Part shown: in pieces, positions 44,585-52,529 of the stretch | How positions within the stretch are numbered: the stretch's first letter is position 1 | How the letters are laid out: each line of letters begins with the position of its first letter | From: an uncultured Maribacter sp. | GTDB taxonomy: Bacteria; Bacteroidota; Bacteroidia; Flavobacteriales; Flavobacteriaceae | Length of the DNA: 64,000 nt | NCBI GenBank assembly: GCA_947493885.1 | Contig: CANLTE010000004.1 | Span: forward strand, 476,492 to 540,491 | Reading direction: 5' to 3' | Position numbers and translations under genes: made by a program | Notes under the pieces: model-generated | Told to the model about the DNA's origin: nothing | The model's input: the letters and a program-made list of their open reading frames with translations, nothing else | Database searches by the model: none

Positions 44585-45592
44585 TTACCATTTTATTATT
44601 GCACTTCCCCAGGTAAATCCACTACCAAAAGCTGCTAAAACAACCAAATCACCTTCTTTAACCTTACCTTGTTCCCAAGCTTCGGTTAAGGCAATTGGTA
44701 TTGAAGCAGCTGTAGTATTACCATACTTCATAATGTTATTGTATACCTGCTTGTCTTCTAATCCAAATTTTTTCTGAATAAATTGAGCAATTCTTAGATT
44801 AGCCTGATGCGGTACTAACATATTTATATCTGTAGCTTCTAAATTATTTTTAGCTAAGCCTTCTTTAATTACCTCACTAAAACGTACCACTGCATTTTTA
44901 AAAACAAACTGCCCATTCATGTACGGAAAATATGATTCATCATTAGAATCCTTTTCATCAATAATATCAGTTACCCAACGTTTACCCATACCAGGTGCTA
45001 TTAAAGCCAGTTCTTCTGCATGCTGACCTTCAGAATGTAAATGCGTAGATAAAATTCCTTTAGAAGTATCTTCTTCTCTACTTAAAATTGCAGCTCCTGC
45101 TCCATCTCCAAAAATTACGGACACGTTACGTCCTCTTGTTGTCATGTCCAAACCCGTTGAATGTACCTCAGAACCAATAACTAAAATGTTTTTATACATT
45201 CCACTTTTAATATATTGGTCCGCAACTGAAATTCCGTAGACAAAACCAGAACATTGGTTACGCACATCTAAGGCTCCGACTGTACCAATACCCAAATCTC
45301 TTTGCACTAAAACTCCAGGACCAGGAAAATAATAGTCCGGACTTAACGTTGCAAAAACAATAAAATCAATATCATTTTTATCAATTCCAGCGCGTTCTAT
45401 TGCTATTTTTGCAGCCTTTACACCCATTGACGTGGTAGTATCCTCTCCTTTAATAATATGACGTCGTTCTTCAATTCCTGTGCGTTCCCTAATCCACTCA
45501 TCATTAGTATCCATTACCTTTGATAAATCATTATTAGTCACTACATTATCAGGTACATAATAACCTAAACCCGTAATTTTTGAATTGTACAT
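44585..45592 (-). CDS. fabH: 3-oxoacyl-ACP synthase III
   Basis: 335 residues. The Cys-His-Asn triad is visible in VRNQCSGFVYGI, LVPHQANLRI and NKYGNTTAASIP-like (KYGNTTAASIPIAL). It starts fatty-acid synthesis by condensing acyl-CoA with malonyl-ACP in the cytoplasm. It stands alone on the minus strand and ends at the shared terminator. Confidence 0.97.
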   Translation of the reverse strand: MYNSKITGLGYYVPDNVVTNNDLSKVMDTNDEWIRERTGIEERRHIIKGEDTTTSMGVKAAKIAIERAGIDKNDIDFIVFATLSPDYYFPGPGVLVQRDLGIGTVGALDVRNQCSGFVYGISVADQYIKSGMYKNILVIGSEVHSTGLDMTTRGRNVSVIFGDGAGAAILSREEDTSKGILSTHLHSEGQHAEELALIAPGMGKRWVTDIIDEKDSNDESYFPYMNGQFVFKNAVVRFSEVIKEGLAKNNLEATDINMLVPHQANLRIAQFIQKKFGLEDKQVYNNIMKYGNTTAASIPIALTEAWEQGKVKEGDLVVLAAFGSGFTWGSAIIKW

Positions 45593-45713
45593 AGTAAAGT
45601 CGGTTTTTATTTATTCTTTGACTTTTAAATTTAGTAGCGCAAGTTACTACTTACTTAACATTTACACCAATAACTCTAAGATAAGTATAAAACTCAATTT
45701 AAATACGTAAAAG

Positions 45714-45726
45714 TGTCAGTTTGTCA
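45714..45726 (+). promoter_or_regulatory. TGTCA direct repeat upstream of htpG
   Basis: TGTCA-GTT-TGTCA occurs 66 nt before the htpG start, in a 199-nt gap. A position like this suits heat-shock control, but no known operator was matched. Confidence 0.25.
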
Positions 45727-45791
45727 TCTTTACCACTATGGTATTTTTTTTGACTGAATAAACTCGTAAAACTTAAAACGAATAACTAAAA

Positions 45792-47678
45792 ATGGCAACA
45801 GGTAAAATAAATGTTTCGGTAGACAACATATTTCCGCTAATTAAAAAGTTTTTATATAGTGATCACGAAATATTTTTAAGAGAATTAATTTCTAATGCAA
45901 CAGATGCCACACTAAAACTAAAGCACTTAACCGCAATAGGTGAGGCTAAGGTTGAATATGGCAACCCTATTATTGAAATAAAGGCTGATAAAGAGGGGAA
46001 AAAGCTTCACATTATTGACCAAGGACTTGGAATGACGGAAGAAGAGGTTAAAAAATATATTAACGAAGTTGCTTTTTCTGGCGCTGAAGAATTTCTTGAC
46101 AAATACAAAGACTCTGGTAAGGATACTGGTATAATTGGTCATTTTGGACTAGGATTTTATTCTGCCTTCATGGTAGCCGATAAAGTTGAAATCATTACAA
46201 AAAGCTTTAAAGATGCTCCAGCAATGCACTGGACTTGTGATGGTTCTCCCAATTTTGAATTAAAAGAGGCTAAAAAAGGTGACCGTGGTACAGAAATTAT
46301 ATTGCATATAGCAGATGATTCCACTGAATTTTTGGAAGACAACCGAATTTCAGAGTTGTTAGTTAAGTATAATAAGTTTATGCCTATTCCCATTAAATTT
46401 GGAACAAAGACAGAAACTTTACCAAAGCCTGAAGGAGCAAAAGAAGAAGACCCTGCACCTACTAAAGAAGTAGACAACATCATAAATAATCCGGTACCTG
46501 CTTGGACAAAACAACCAGCAGACTTAAAGGACGAAGACTATAAAGGTTTCTACAGAGAGCTTTATCCAACACAATTTGAGGAGCCGCTATTTAACATACA
46601 CCTTAACGTTGATTATCCATTTAACTTAACTGGAATATTATATTTTCCAAAACTGTCCAATGACTTAAATGTTCAAAAAGACAGAATACAACTCTATCAA
46701 AATCAAGTTTTTGTAACAGATAATGTTGAAGGTATTGTACCAGAGTTTTTAACCATGCTACGCGGTGTTATTGACTCTCCAGATATTCCTTTAAATGTTT
46801 CTCGTTCGTACTTACAGGCAGATGGAGCCGTTAAAAAAATATCATCTTACATTACAAGAAAAGTTGCAGATAAACTTGCTTCACTATTCAAAAATAATAG
46901 AGAAGATTTTGAAGCTAAATGGAACGATATTAAAATTGTAATTGAGTACGGAATGCTTTCTGAAGATAAATTCTTTGAAAAAGCTGACAAATTTGCACTA
47001 TACCCCACAATTGACAACACTTACTTTACATTTGAAGAGCTTCAAGAAAAAATTAAGGATAACCAAACAGATAAGGATGATAAACTGGTAATTCTTTATG
47101 CTTCAAATAAAGAAGAACAACACAGTTATATTGAAGCTGCTAAAGCAAAAGGCTATGAAGTTTTATTAATGGATTCTCCAATAATTGCTCATTTAATGCA
47201 GAAATTGGAAACTTCTAAGGAAAAAATATCTTTTGTTCGTGTAGATGCTGACCATATTGATAACCTCATCAAAAAAGATGATACTCAAATTTCTAAATTA
47301 TCTGATGAAGAAAAAGAGAGTCTTAAGACTAACTTAGAAGAGGTAATTTCGGATAAAGGCTATACGGTTCAATTAGAAGCTATGGATAGCGAAAGTTCTC
47401 CATTTATTATTACTGAACCTGAGTTTATGCGACGAATGAAAGAAATGCAAAGCACTGGTGGAGGTGGTATGTTTGGCATGGGTAATATGCCAGAAATGTA
47501 CAACCTAATTGTAAATACAAACCATGAATTAGTGAGTGAAATTTTAAACACCAAAACGGCTAAAAAACGTGAACGTTTAATTCACCAATCGCTTGATTTA
47601 GCTAAGCTTTCTAAAGGTTTACTAAAAGGAGCTGAATTAACAGAGTTTATAAAACGTAGTTACGATATGGTTAAGTAA
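45792..47678 (+). CDS. htpG: Molecular chaperone HtpG (Hsp90)
   Basis: 628 residues. The GHKL ATPase domain has LISNATDATLK, IDQGLGMTEEEV and GHFGLGFYSAFMVADKVEI; the middle domain has ERG-like and PLFNIHLNVDYPFNLTGILYFP-type strands, plus the conserved NVSRSYLQ; the C-terminal dimerisation part ends LKGAELTEFIKRSYDMVK. Cytoplasmic chaperone. A clear terminator follows 19 nt after the stop. Confidence 0.97.
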   Translation: MATGKINVSVDNIFPLIKKFLYSDHEIFLRELISNATDATLKLKHLTAIGEAKVEYGNPIIEIKADKEGKKLHIIDQGLGMTEEEVKKYINEVAFSGAEEFLDKYKDSGKDTGIIGHFGLGFYSAFMVADKVEIITKSFKDAPAMHWTCDGSPNFELKEAKKGDRGTEIILHIADDSTEFLEDNRISELLVKYNKFMPIPIKFGTKTETLPKPEGAKEEDPAPTKEVDNIINNPVPAWTKQPADLKDEDYKGFYRELYPTQFEEPLFNIHLNVDYPFNLTGILYFPKLSNDLNVQKDRIQLYQNQVFVTDNVEGIVPEFLTMLRGVIDSPDIPLNVSRSYLQADGAVKKISSYITRKVADKLASLFKNNREDFEAKWNDIKIVIEYGMLSEDKFFEKADKFALYPTIDNTYFTFEELQEKIKDNQTDKDDKLVILYASNKEEQHSYIEAAKAKGYEVLLMDSPIIAHLMQKLETSKEKISFVRVDADHIDNLIKKDDTQISKLSDEEKESLKTNLEEVISDKGYTVQLEAMDSESSPFIITEPEFMRRMKEMQSTGGGGMFGMGNMPEMYNLIVNTNHELVSEILNTKTAKKRERLIHQSLDLAKLSKGLLKGAELTEFIKRSYDMVK

Positions 47679-47697
47679 AACCATTGCAAATATGTAG

Positions 47698-47727
47698 AAA
47701 GCCGCTTTATCATAAGCGGCTTTTTTT
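47698..47727 (+). terminator. htpG terminator
   Basis: AAAGCCGCTT pairs with AAGCGGCTTT around ATCAT, followed by TTTT. It lies 19 nt after the htpG stop and just before the convergent anti-sigma gene. Confidence 0.9.
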
Positions 47728-47732
47728 ATGCT

Positions 47733-48143
47733 CTAATTTGTCGTAAACTGTCTGTTTACGTGATTTTTAATAAAATAAATTTGAACGAATAAAAAGAAAG
47801 CTAAACCAACAAAACCGTATAAATATGTACTTGAAATTACAATACTCAGAAAACCACCAAAAACATAATTCGTATTAAGATTCATACTTGGCCACCAATT
47901 TAGGGTGGATTCAAAATCACCTATAAATGCCCCCCCTAAAGCAATTAATATAAGGGCTCCTATTATTACCCATATAGTTTTTGAAATTAAAGGTTTATAT
48001 GCTGTAGAAGATTTTTTAACTTGTGATATTTCTAGCTTTTCAAGCAAGTCTTCTGTAAAATTTAAAGAAGGAGCGTCTAACTCAACTTCTTTTATCGCTT
48101 TTTTAAGAAAAGCGTCAAATTGTTTTTCTTTATTTTTTTCCAT
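47733..48143 (-). CDS. Anti-sigma-factor-like membrane protein
   Basis: 136 residues. The N-terminal cytoplasmic part (EKNKEKQFDAFLKKAIKEVELDAPSLNFTEDLLEKLE) is followed by membrane helices (about 50-70 and 90-128). It overlaps the ECF sigma gene by 14 nt at its start, the usual sigma/anti-sigma arrangement. It lacks a recognisable zinc (HxxxCxxC) anti-sigma motif, so the call rests on context and topology. It is the second gene of the operon driven by the promoter at 48716-48748. Confidence 0.75.
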   Translation of the reverse strand: MEKNKEKQFDAFLKKAIKEVELDAPSLNFTEDLLEKLEISQVKKSSTAYKPLISKTIWVIIGALILIALGGAFIGDFESTLNWWPSMNLNTNYVFGGFLSIVISSTYLYGFVGLAFFLFVQIYFIKNHVNRQFTTN

Positions 48144-48708
48144 AACCTTGAATAAATTCGGGTTCCAGCTTTTCTTTAAGTAATTCCGCTAACCGATTTC
48201 TACTTCTAAAAAGTTTCACTTTTGCGGTATTTGGGCTAATACCCATAACTTCAGAAATTTCAGCAAGGGATAAATCCTCATAATAAAATAAAGTTATTAA
48301 AGTATTATCATCTGGAGATAACTCTTTAAGGACTTTAGCCATCTCTATTTTTCGTTCCTTTCTTTCAATTCCATTGATAATATTTTCCATATCGGGAAAA
48401 TTCATATCATCATAACCATCAACAGAAAAAGAATCTATTGTTCTTTTTTGTTTCTTTAAACAATCCAAACTTTTGTTATATGTAATTCTATACAGCCATG
48501 TGGAAAATTTAGATTCTCCTTTAAATTTATCTAGAGAATTATAAACTCTTATAAAAGTGTCTTGAGAAACCTCCTCTGCCTCTTCTTTACTTTTTACCAT
48601 GCGTAAGGCTAATGTAAACACCATATGCTTGTATTTATCCACAAGTAGAGAAAATACATGATTTTCTCCATTAATGACACGTTGAATATACTGTTGGTCT
48701 TGGTTCAT
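48130..48708 (-). CDS. ECF-type RNA polymerase sigma factor
   Basis: 192 residues. Sigma-2 (VDKYKHMVFTLALRMVKSKEEAEEVSQDTFIRVYNSLDKFKG, about 23-66, with core-binding and -10-recognition helices) and sigma-4 (LFYYEDLSLAEISEVMGISPNTAKVKLFRSRNRL, about 142-175, HTH for -35) are clear. It lies beside a divergent DUF6249 gene, and near-identical sigma-type promoters (GTGTAACCTT-N15-GTCATACC) face both genes, so it probably drives its own operon and that gene. The signal is unknown. Confidence 0.95.
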   Translation of the reverse strand: MNQDQQYIQRVINGENHVFSLLVDKYKHMVFTLALRMVKSKEEAEEVSQDTFIRVYNSLDKFKGESKFSTWLYRITYNKSLDCLKKQKRTIDSFSVDGYDDMNFPDMENIINGIERKERKIEMAKVLKELSPDDNTLITLFYYEDLSLAEISEVMGISPNTAKVKLFRSRNRLAELLKEKLEPEFIQGYGKK

Positions 48709-48715
48709 TTAATAG

Positions 48716-48748
48716 GTATGACCTTTAAATTAATTAAAAGGTTACACT
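48716..48748 (-). promoter_or_regulatory. ECF-type promoter of the sigma/anti-sigma operon
   Basis: Minus-strand GTGTAACCTT at 48739-48748, 15 nt, then GTCATACC at 48716-48723, only 7 nt before the sigma ATG. The GTAAC and CGTC-like blocks are typical of ECF promoters. It is nearly identical to the plus-strand copy at 48774-48806. Confidence 0.75.
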
Positions 48749-48773
48749 AAATCTGAAAAAAAATAAAAAAATG

Positions 48774-48806
48774 TGTAACCTTAATTCAAAAGGAAACGTC
48801 ATACCA
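48774..48806 (+). promoter_or_regulatory. ECF-type promoter of the DUF6249 gene
   Basis: Plus-strand GTGTAACCTT at 48774-48783, 15 nt, then GTCATACC at 48799-48806, 39 nt before the DUF6249 ATG. Both blocks and the spacing equal those of the promoter facing the sigma gene, while the intervening bases differ, so the blocks are what is conserved. Confidence 0.75.
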
Positions 48807-48845
48807 TTAAACACATTAATAAATCAATTAAAAAACAATTAAATT

Positions 48846-49196
48846 ATGGAACCAGTAATTATAGTAATTGTAATATTTTCAACAATATTCGGTGTATTTT
48901 ATCTACACTATTCTACAAGAAACAAAGAACGTTTGACTTTAATAGAAAAAGGGGCTGACGCAAGTATTTTTATAAAAGGAAAAACCAACAAAACAACTCC
49001 TGTATGGAAAATTTTCACTTTAAATTTATCGCTATTACTAATAGGCATAGGGCTAGCCATATTTATTGGTTCTATAATGGTAAATTCATTTGGAATACAT
49101 GAAAAAGTAGCATATCCTGGAACCATATTTACTATGGCGGGTGTAGGTCTTTTAATAGGTTTTTTTGTAACTAAAAAAATTGATGAAGAAAAATAA
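48846..49196 (+). CDS. DUF6249 family membrane protein
   Basis: 116 residues with three hydrophobic segments (about 3-22, 58-80, 92-108). The pattern RNKERLTLIEKGADASIF after the first helix, followed by the paired helices, fits DUF6249. It is divergent from the ECF sigma gene and has its own near-identical promoter copy, so it is probably a target of that sigma factor. Role unknown; a membrane-stress protein is a guess. Confidence 0.8.
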   Translation: MEPVIIVIVIFSTIFGVFYLHYSTRNKERLTLIEKGADASIFIKGKTNKTTPVWKIFTLNLSLLLIGIGLAIFIGSIMVNSFGIHEKVAYPGTIFTMAGVGLLIGFFVTKKIDEEK

Positions 49197-49226
49197 TCTC
49201 GTCTATTATTTTTGCTAAAATATTTA

Positions 49227-49258
49227 AAAACTACTGCCCCTAAGCAGTGGTTTTTTTT
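49227..49258 (+). terminator. Terminator after the DUF6249 gene
   Basis: AACTACTGC pairs with GCAGTGGTT (one G-T pair) around CCCTAA, followed by six or more T, just before the MOSC gene. Confidence 0.85.
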
Positions 49259-49269
49259 ATCTTTAAATT

Positions 49270-49905
49270 ATGAAGATAATTGCTACTAACATTGGTAAGC
49301 CTACAACTATTACCTGGAACGGTAAAGAAGAAAAAACTGGTATTTATAAACACCCAACACATTCTCCTATTTTTTTAGGTGAATCTGATGTTCTAAATGA
49401 TACCGTTATTGACCGCAAACATCATGGAGGAGAAAACAAAGCTTGTTATTTGTTTTCTTCTGAAGCATATAATTATTGGAAACCATTATACCCAAATTTA
49501 GACTGGAATTGGGGTATGTTTGGAGAAAACTTAACTGTTGAAGGTTTAAACGAAGCCGAAATTCGTATCGGAGATATTTACAAATTAGGTACCGCCATAG
49601 TACAAATTTCGCAACCAAGAGAACCTTGTTATAAACTTGGAATACGTTTTAAAAGCTCTAGAGTTATAAAGCAATTTATTGCCCATGGATATCCTGGCAC
49701 CTATGTTAAAGTGATACAAAAAGGAGAGGTAAAAACGGGAGACAACTTTATATTGCAAAAACAGTCCCCAAATGAATTAACTATTAAAAATTTTCACAAA
49801 CTTTTGTTCGATAAAGAAAAAAACAAAGATATTCTCAAACTAGCAATACAAAATGAAGCTCTACCGCAATATAAAAGAGATAAGTTAAAAAAATACCTCC
49901 TTTAA
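49270..49905 (+). CDS. MOSC-domain protein, YiiM-like
   Basis: 211 residues. MOSC domain: TGIYKHPTHSPIFLGE-like N-terminal, VIDRKHHGGENKACYLFSSEAY, WGMFGENLTVEGLNEAEIRIGD, and QPREPCYKLGIRF with the conserved Cys near 118, which carries the active-site cysteine of the family (molybdenum-cofactor sulphur chemistry or 6-N-hydroxylaminopurine resistance in YiiM). Cytoplasmic. It lies just after a terminator and ends at another. Confidence 0.92.
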   Translation: MKIIATNIGKPTTITWNGKEEKTGIYKHPTHSPIFLGESDVLNDTVIDRKHHGGENKACYLFSSEAYNYWKPLYPNLDWNWGMFGENLTVEGLNEAEIRIGDIYKLGTAIVQISQPREPCYKLGIRFKSSRVIKQFIAHGYPGTYVKVIQKGEVKTGDNFILQKQSPNELTIKNFHKLLFDKEKNKDILKLAIQNEALPQYKRDKLKKYLL

Positions 49906-49911
49906 AAGCAC

Positions 49912-49946
49912 AAAAAAGGAGGCTCTCCAGCCTCCTTTCTCAAAAA
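49912..49946. terminator. Bidirectional terminator
   Basis: AAAGGAGGC (49915-49923) pairs with GCCTCCTTT (49930-49938) around TCTCCA, with A-runs and T-runs on both sides. It serves the MOSC gene and the convergent secreted-protein gene. Confidence 0.8.
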
Positions 49947-49962
49947 ATTAACTTAAACCAAC

Positions 49963-50544
49963 TTAATTAACCGCAATACTTTCGTAAAAAGTATTGTTGA
50001 AATCTTCCACAGATATTGTATATGTACCCTCTAAAGCTTTAGTAAAGTCAAAAGCTTTTTCTACAATTTTTGTATCTGTATATGTCTCTTCAAAAAGCAC
50101 TCTATTTTCAGCGTCCACTACTTTAACTTTAACACTACTTTCATCTAAGTTTAAAAAGTTAAGAAGTACTTTACCATCTACTCTTCTAAAATAAGGTTTT
50201 GTATTTTCTTCTTTATCAATAATCTTAACATCTGTATCCGTAACATCAATAGTATACACTATTTCTCTTAGTTTGTTTTCAGTTGTAAAGTAATACAATC
50301 CATCTTCCAAGTTTTCTAAATTAAACTTTTTGGAATATGATGCATTTGAAACGCTTTCAGAATAAATAATATTCCCATCAGAATCTTTTAAAATCACTGT
50401 TGTTTGCTCGGAATATTCCATTTCAAAAACTAAACTCTTAGTAGCACTTTTAGTTTTTAAATTGAACTTTGGCTCATTTGCCATGCCAGTTACTGTAACC
50501 AACATTAAGGCAACTACTGTTGTAAATTTTAAAATTGTTTTCAT
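49963..50544 (-). CDS. Secreted two-domain beta-sandwich protein
   Basis: 193 residues. A signal peptide (KTILKFTTVVALMLVTVTGMA) precedes two similar Ig-like beta domains: VFEMEYSEQTTVILKDSDGNIIYSE (about 40-105) and VLLNFLNLDESSVKVKVVDAENRVLFEE (about 128-190). The end TYTISVEDFNNTFYESIAVN resembles type IX secretion C-terminal domains but lacks a clear type A match. Role unknown. A -7 box TAATTTTG (50583-50590) lies about 38 nt upstream. Confidence 0.8.
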   Translation of the reverse strand: MKTILKFTTVVALMLVTVTGMANEPKFNLKTKSATKSLVFEMEYSEQTTVILKDSDGNIIYSESVSNASYSKKFNLENLEDGLYYFTTENKLREIVYTIDVTDTDVKIIDKEENTKPYFRRVDGKVLLNFLNLDESSVKVKVVDAENRVLFEETYTDTKIVEKAFDFTKALEGTYTISVEDFNNTFYESIAVN

Positions 50545-50582
50545 AACTCTCCGATTTAAAGGATTAGTAAATAATTACAAGA

Positions 50583-50590
50583 CAAAATTA
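50583..50590 (-). promoter_or_regulatory. -7 promoter box of the beta-sandwich gene
   Basis: TAATTTTG (minus strand) fits TAnnTTTG and lies 38 nt before the start codon at 50544. Confidence 0.45.
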
Positions 50591-50726
50591 CCTCCTACAT
50601 GCGCCCTACACAACATCATATTTTTCCTATTTATGTGGTATTTTACCATTACCTAATGTTAATTAAACGTTAACTGGTAATTTAGAGCATATTTTGGTTA
50701 ATTTTACATCCAAATTCCTACAAATC

Positions 50727-51599
50727 ATGAATAAGTTAAAACCAGCCTTTGAAATTATAGAACCCAATTTTGGTAACTCATTCACATACCAAAAGTTTGA
50801 AGAAGGAACATTAAATGAAAACAATACCTGGCACTATCACCCAGAAATAGAGCTAGTGTATGTTAATGGCGGTTCTGGAAAAAGAAGAATTGGCAGCCAT
50901 GTATCCTATTATACGGATGGTGATTTAATTTTGGTTGGTAGTAATTTGCCGCATTGTGGATTTACCGACAGGCTAACAGGTAACAAAAGTGAAACCGTTG
51001 TTCATATGAAAGCTGATTTTTTAGGTAATGATTTTTTTAACATTCCTGAAATGAAAAAAATTCAAAACCTATTTAAAGTGGCTAACGGAGGTATTGCATT
51101 TTACGGCAGTACGAAAACAAAAATTGGTGAAAAAATTGAAATATTAGAATATCAAACCGATTTTCAGCGGTTGCTTTCTATTCTGAACATATTAAATGAA
51201 TTAGGAAACGCCAAAGAGTTTAAACTTTTAAACGCCGAAGGCTTTTCTATGGAAACTGATGTTAAGGATAATGATCGCATCAACATTGTTTTTAATTATG
51301 TAAAAAACAACTTTAAAGATGAAATCACCTTAGACGAAATTGCAAGCATGGTTAGTATGACGGTTCCATCTTTTTGTAGGTACTTCAAAAAAATCACAAA
51401 TAAAACGTTTGTTCAATTCGTAAATGAATGTAGACTGGTACATGCCTCTAAATTACTGGCAGAAGCTCCCATTAGTATAACCGAAGTGTGTTTTGAATGT
51501 GGTTTTAACAATTTTTCTCACTTCAACAAATCGTTTAAAACATTTACCGGGCAAAGTCCGTCGGCTTATCGCAATCAATTAAAAACACTTTTAGAATAA
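50727..51599 (+). CDS. AraC-family regulator with N-terminal cupin
   Basis: 290 residues: a cupin domain (about 20-115; WHYHPEIELVYVNGGSGKRRIGS, DGDLILVGSNLPHCG) and two AraC helix-turn-helix units (about 185-290; LDEIASMVSMTVPSFCRYFKKITNKTF, CFECGFNNFSHFNKSFK). It closely resembles the regulator at 15028-15885. The frame opens at a TTG (50694), but the ATG at 50727 gives the natural N-terminus. It converges on the S1/P1 nuclease gene with no visible terminator; target unknown. Confidence 0.93.
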   Translation: MNKLKPAFEIIEPNFGNSFTYQKFEEGTLNENNTWHYHPEIELVYVNGGSGKRRIGSHVSYYTDGDLILVGSNLPHCGFTDRLTGNKSETVVHMKADFLGNDFFNIPEMKKIQNLFKVANGGIAFYGSTKTKIGEKIEILEYQTDFQRLLSILNILNELGNAKEFKLLNAEGFSMETDVKDNDRINIVFNYVKNNFKDEITLDEIASMVSMTVPSFCRYFKKITNKTFVQFVNECRLVHASKLLAEAPISITEVCFECGFNNFSHFNKSFKTFTGQSPSAYRNQLKTLLE

Positions 51600-51618
51600 A
51601 GTTAAACTAACATTCGTC

Positions 51619-52392
51619 TCATTTAAAAGTATCATTAAGTACTTTAGCCAAACGTATTCCTCCTTTTTGAAGTTGAGTTTCTACTGTTCCCCACCATTTA
51701 TAACCATATTGGTAATATAGTTTTTCATTCTTCTCTACTGACTCGTATAATTTATTTGCAATGTCTTGTGATTCCTCTACCCAATCAATAATGGTCCCTT
51801 GTTGAATTTCTTTCTTTTCTTTTTTCGAAACACTAGGTAAATTACCTGCTAATTCTGAATAACTCATTCCAAAATCATTAATCATATTATAGTCCCAAAC
51901 CTTATGAAGATTAGATTCTTTATTAAACCACAACACATGAATATCGTTCCCCCCTTTATCTTCTAACCTTCCAACATGCATAGGCTGATGTAAATCACCA
52001 ACTAAATGAATCAACATTTTTAAGTAAAATATTTTGTCCTCTCTGCTACTATTTGTTTGTTTTATAATTTTAATACAAGTGTTAATTCCAATAATTAAAT
52101 CTCCATGCTCACTAGGAGAAACATCTCCATATTTTTTGTCTTTAGGAAAATTAACATAATGCCATGCACTAAATTTTCGATACCTTTTATCCGCCTTTAT
52201 TTCATCAGCAAAATTAGACGCACCTGCCAAATTAAAATTTCCTAACAGTTTTTTAATGCTTCTTTTGGTTTTACTTTTAAGATGATTTTGCGCAACTTCC
52301 CCTATAACTCTATGTCCAGTTTTTGACCAAAAAGGAGGATTTGAGTACGAAATTTGAAAAAATAAAATAAACAGTAATATTAGTATTCTCAT
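51619..52392 (-). CDS. S1/P1 family nuclease
   Basis: 257 residues, exported (RILILLFILFFQISYS). The mature protein starts near the Trp of FWSKTGHRVIGEVAQNHL, and the three-zinc site is visible in SAWHYVNFPKD, HLVGDLHQPMHVGRLEDKGGNDIHV and LHKVWDYNMI. S1/P1 enzymes cut single-stranded nucleic acids and release 5'-phosphates, often in the periplasm. Start ATG at 52392, with a TACTTTTG -7 box at 52409-52416, 16 nt upstream. Confidence 0.95.
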   Translation of the reverse strand: MRILILLFILFFQISYSNPPFWSKTGHRVIGEVAQNHLKSKTKRSIKKLLGNFNLAGASNFADEIKADKRYRKFSAWHYVNFPKDKKYGDVSPSEHGDLIIGINTCIKIIKQTNSSREDKIFYLKMLIHLVGDLHQPMHVGRLEDKGGNDIHVLWFNKESNLHKVWDYNMINDFGMSYSELAGNLPSVSKKEKKEIQQGTIIDWVEESQDIANKLYESVEKNEKLYYQYGYKWWGTVETQLQKGGIRLAKVLNDTFK

Positions 52393-52408
52393 AACTAATC
52401 AGTTTTTT

Positions 52409-52416
52409 CAAAAGTA
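52409..52416 (-). promoter_or_regulatory. -7 promoter box of the S1/P1 nuclease gene
   Basis: TACTTTTG (minus strand) fits TAnnTTTG, 16 nt before the nuclease ATG. Confidence 0.45.
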
Positions 52417-52496
52417 AAAAATAAGGTATTAAGGCACTGTTAATTTTTAACCTTTACCGCTATAAGTTTTATGAATTTCTTAACGATATAAAAACT

Positions 52497-52504
52497 TAAA
52501 TTTG
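52497..52504 (+). promoter_or_regulatory. -7 promoter box of the DUF5916 gene
   Basis: TAAATTTG fits TAnnTTTG, 25 nt before the DUF5916 ATG at 52530. Confidence 0.45.
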
Positions 52505-52529
52505 AGCGACTGATTAATTGACTAACTTA

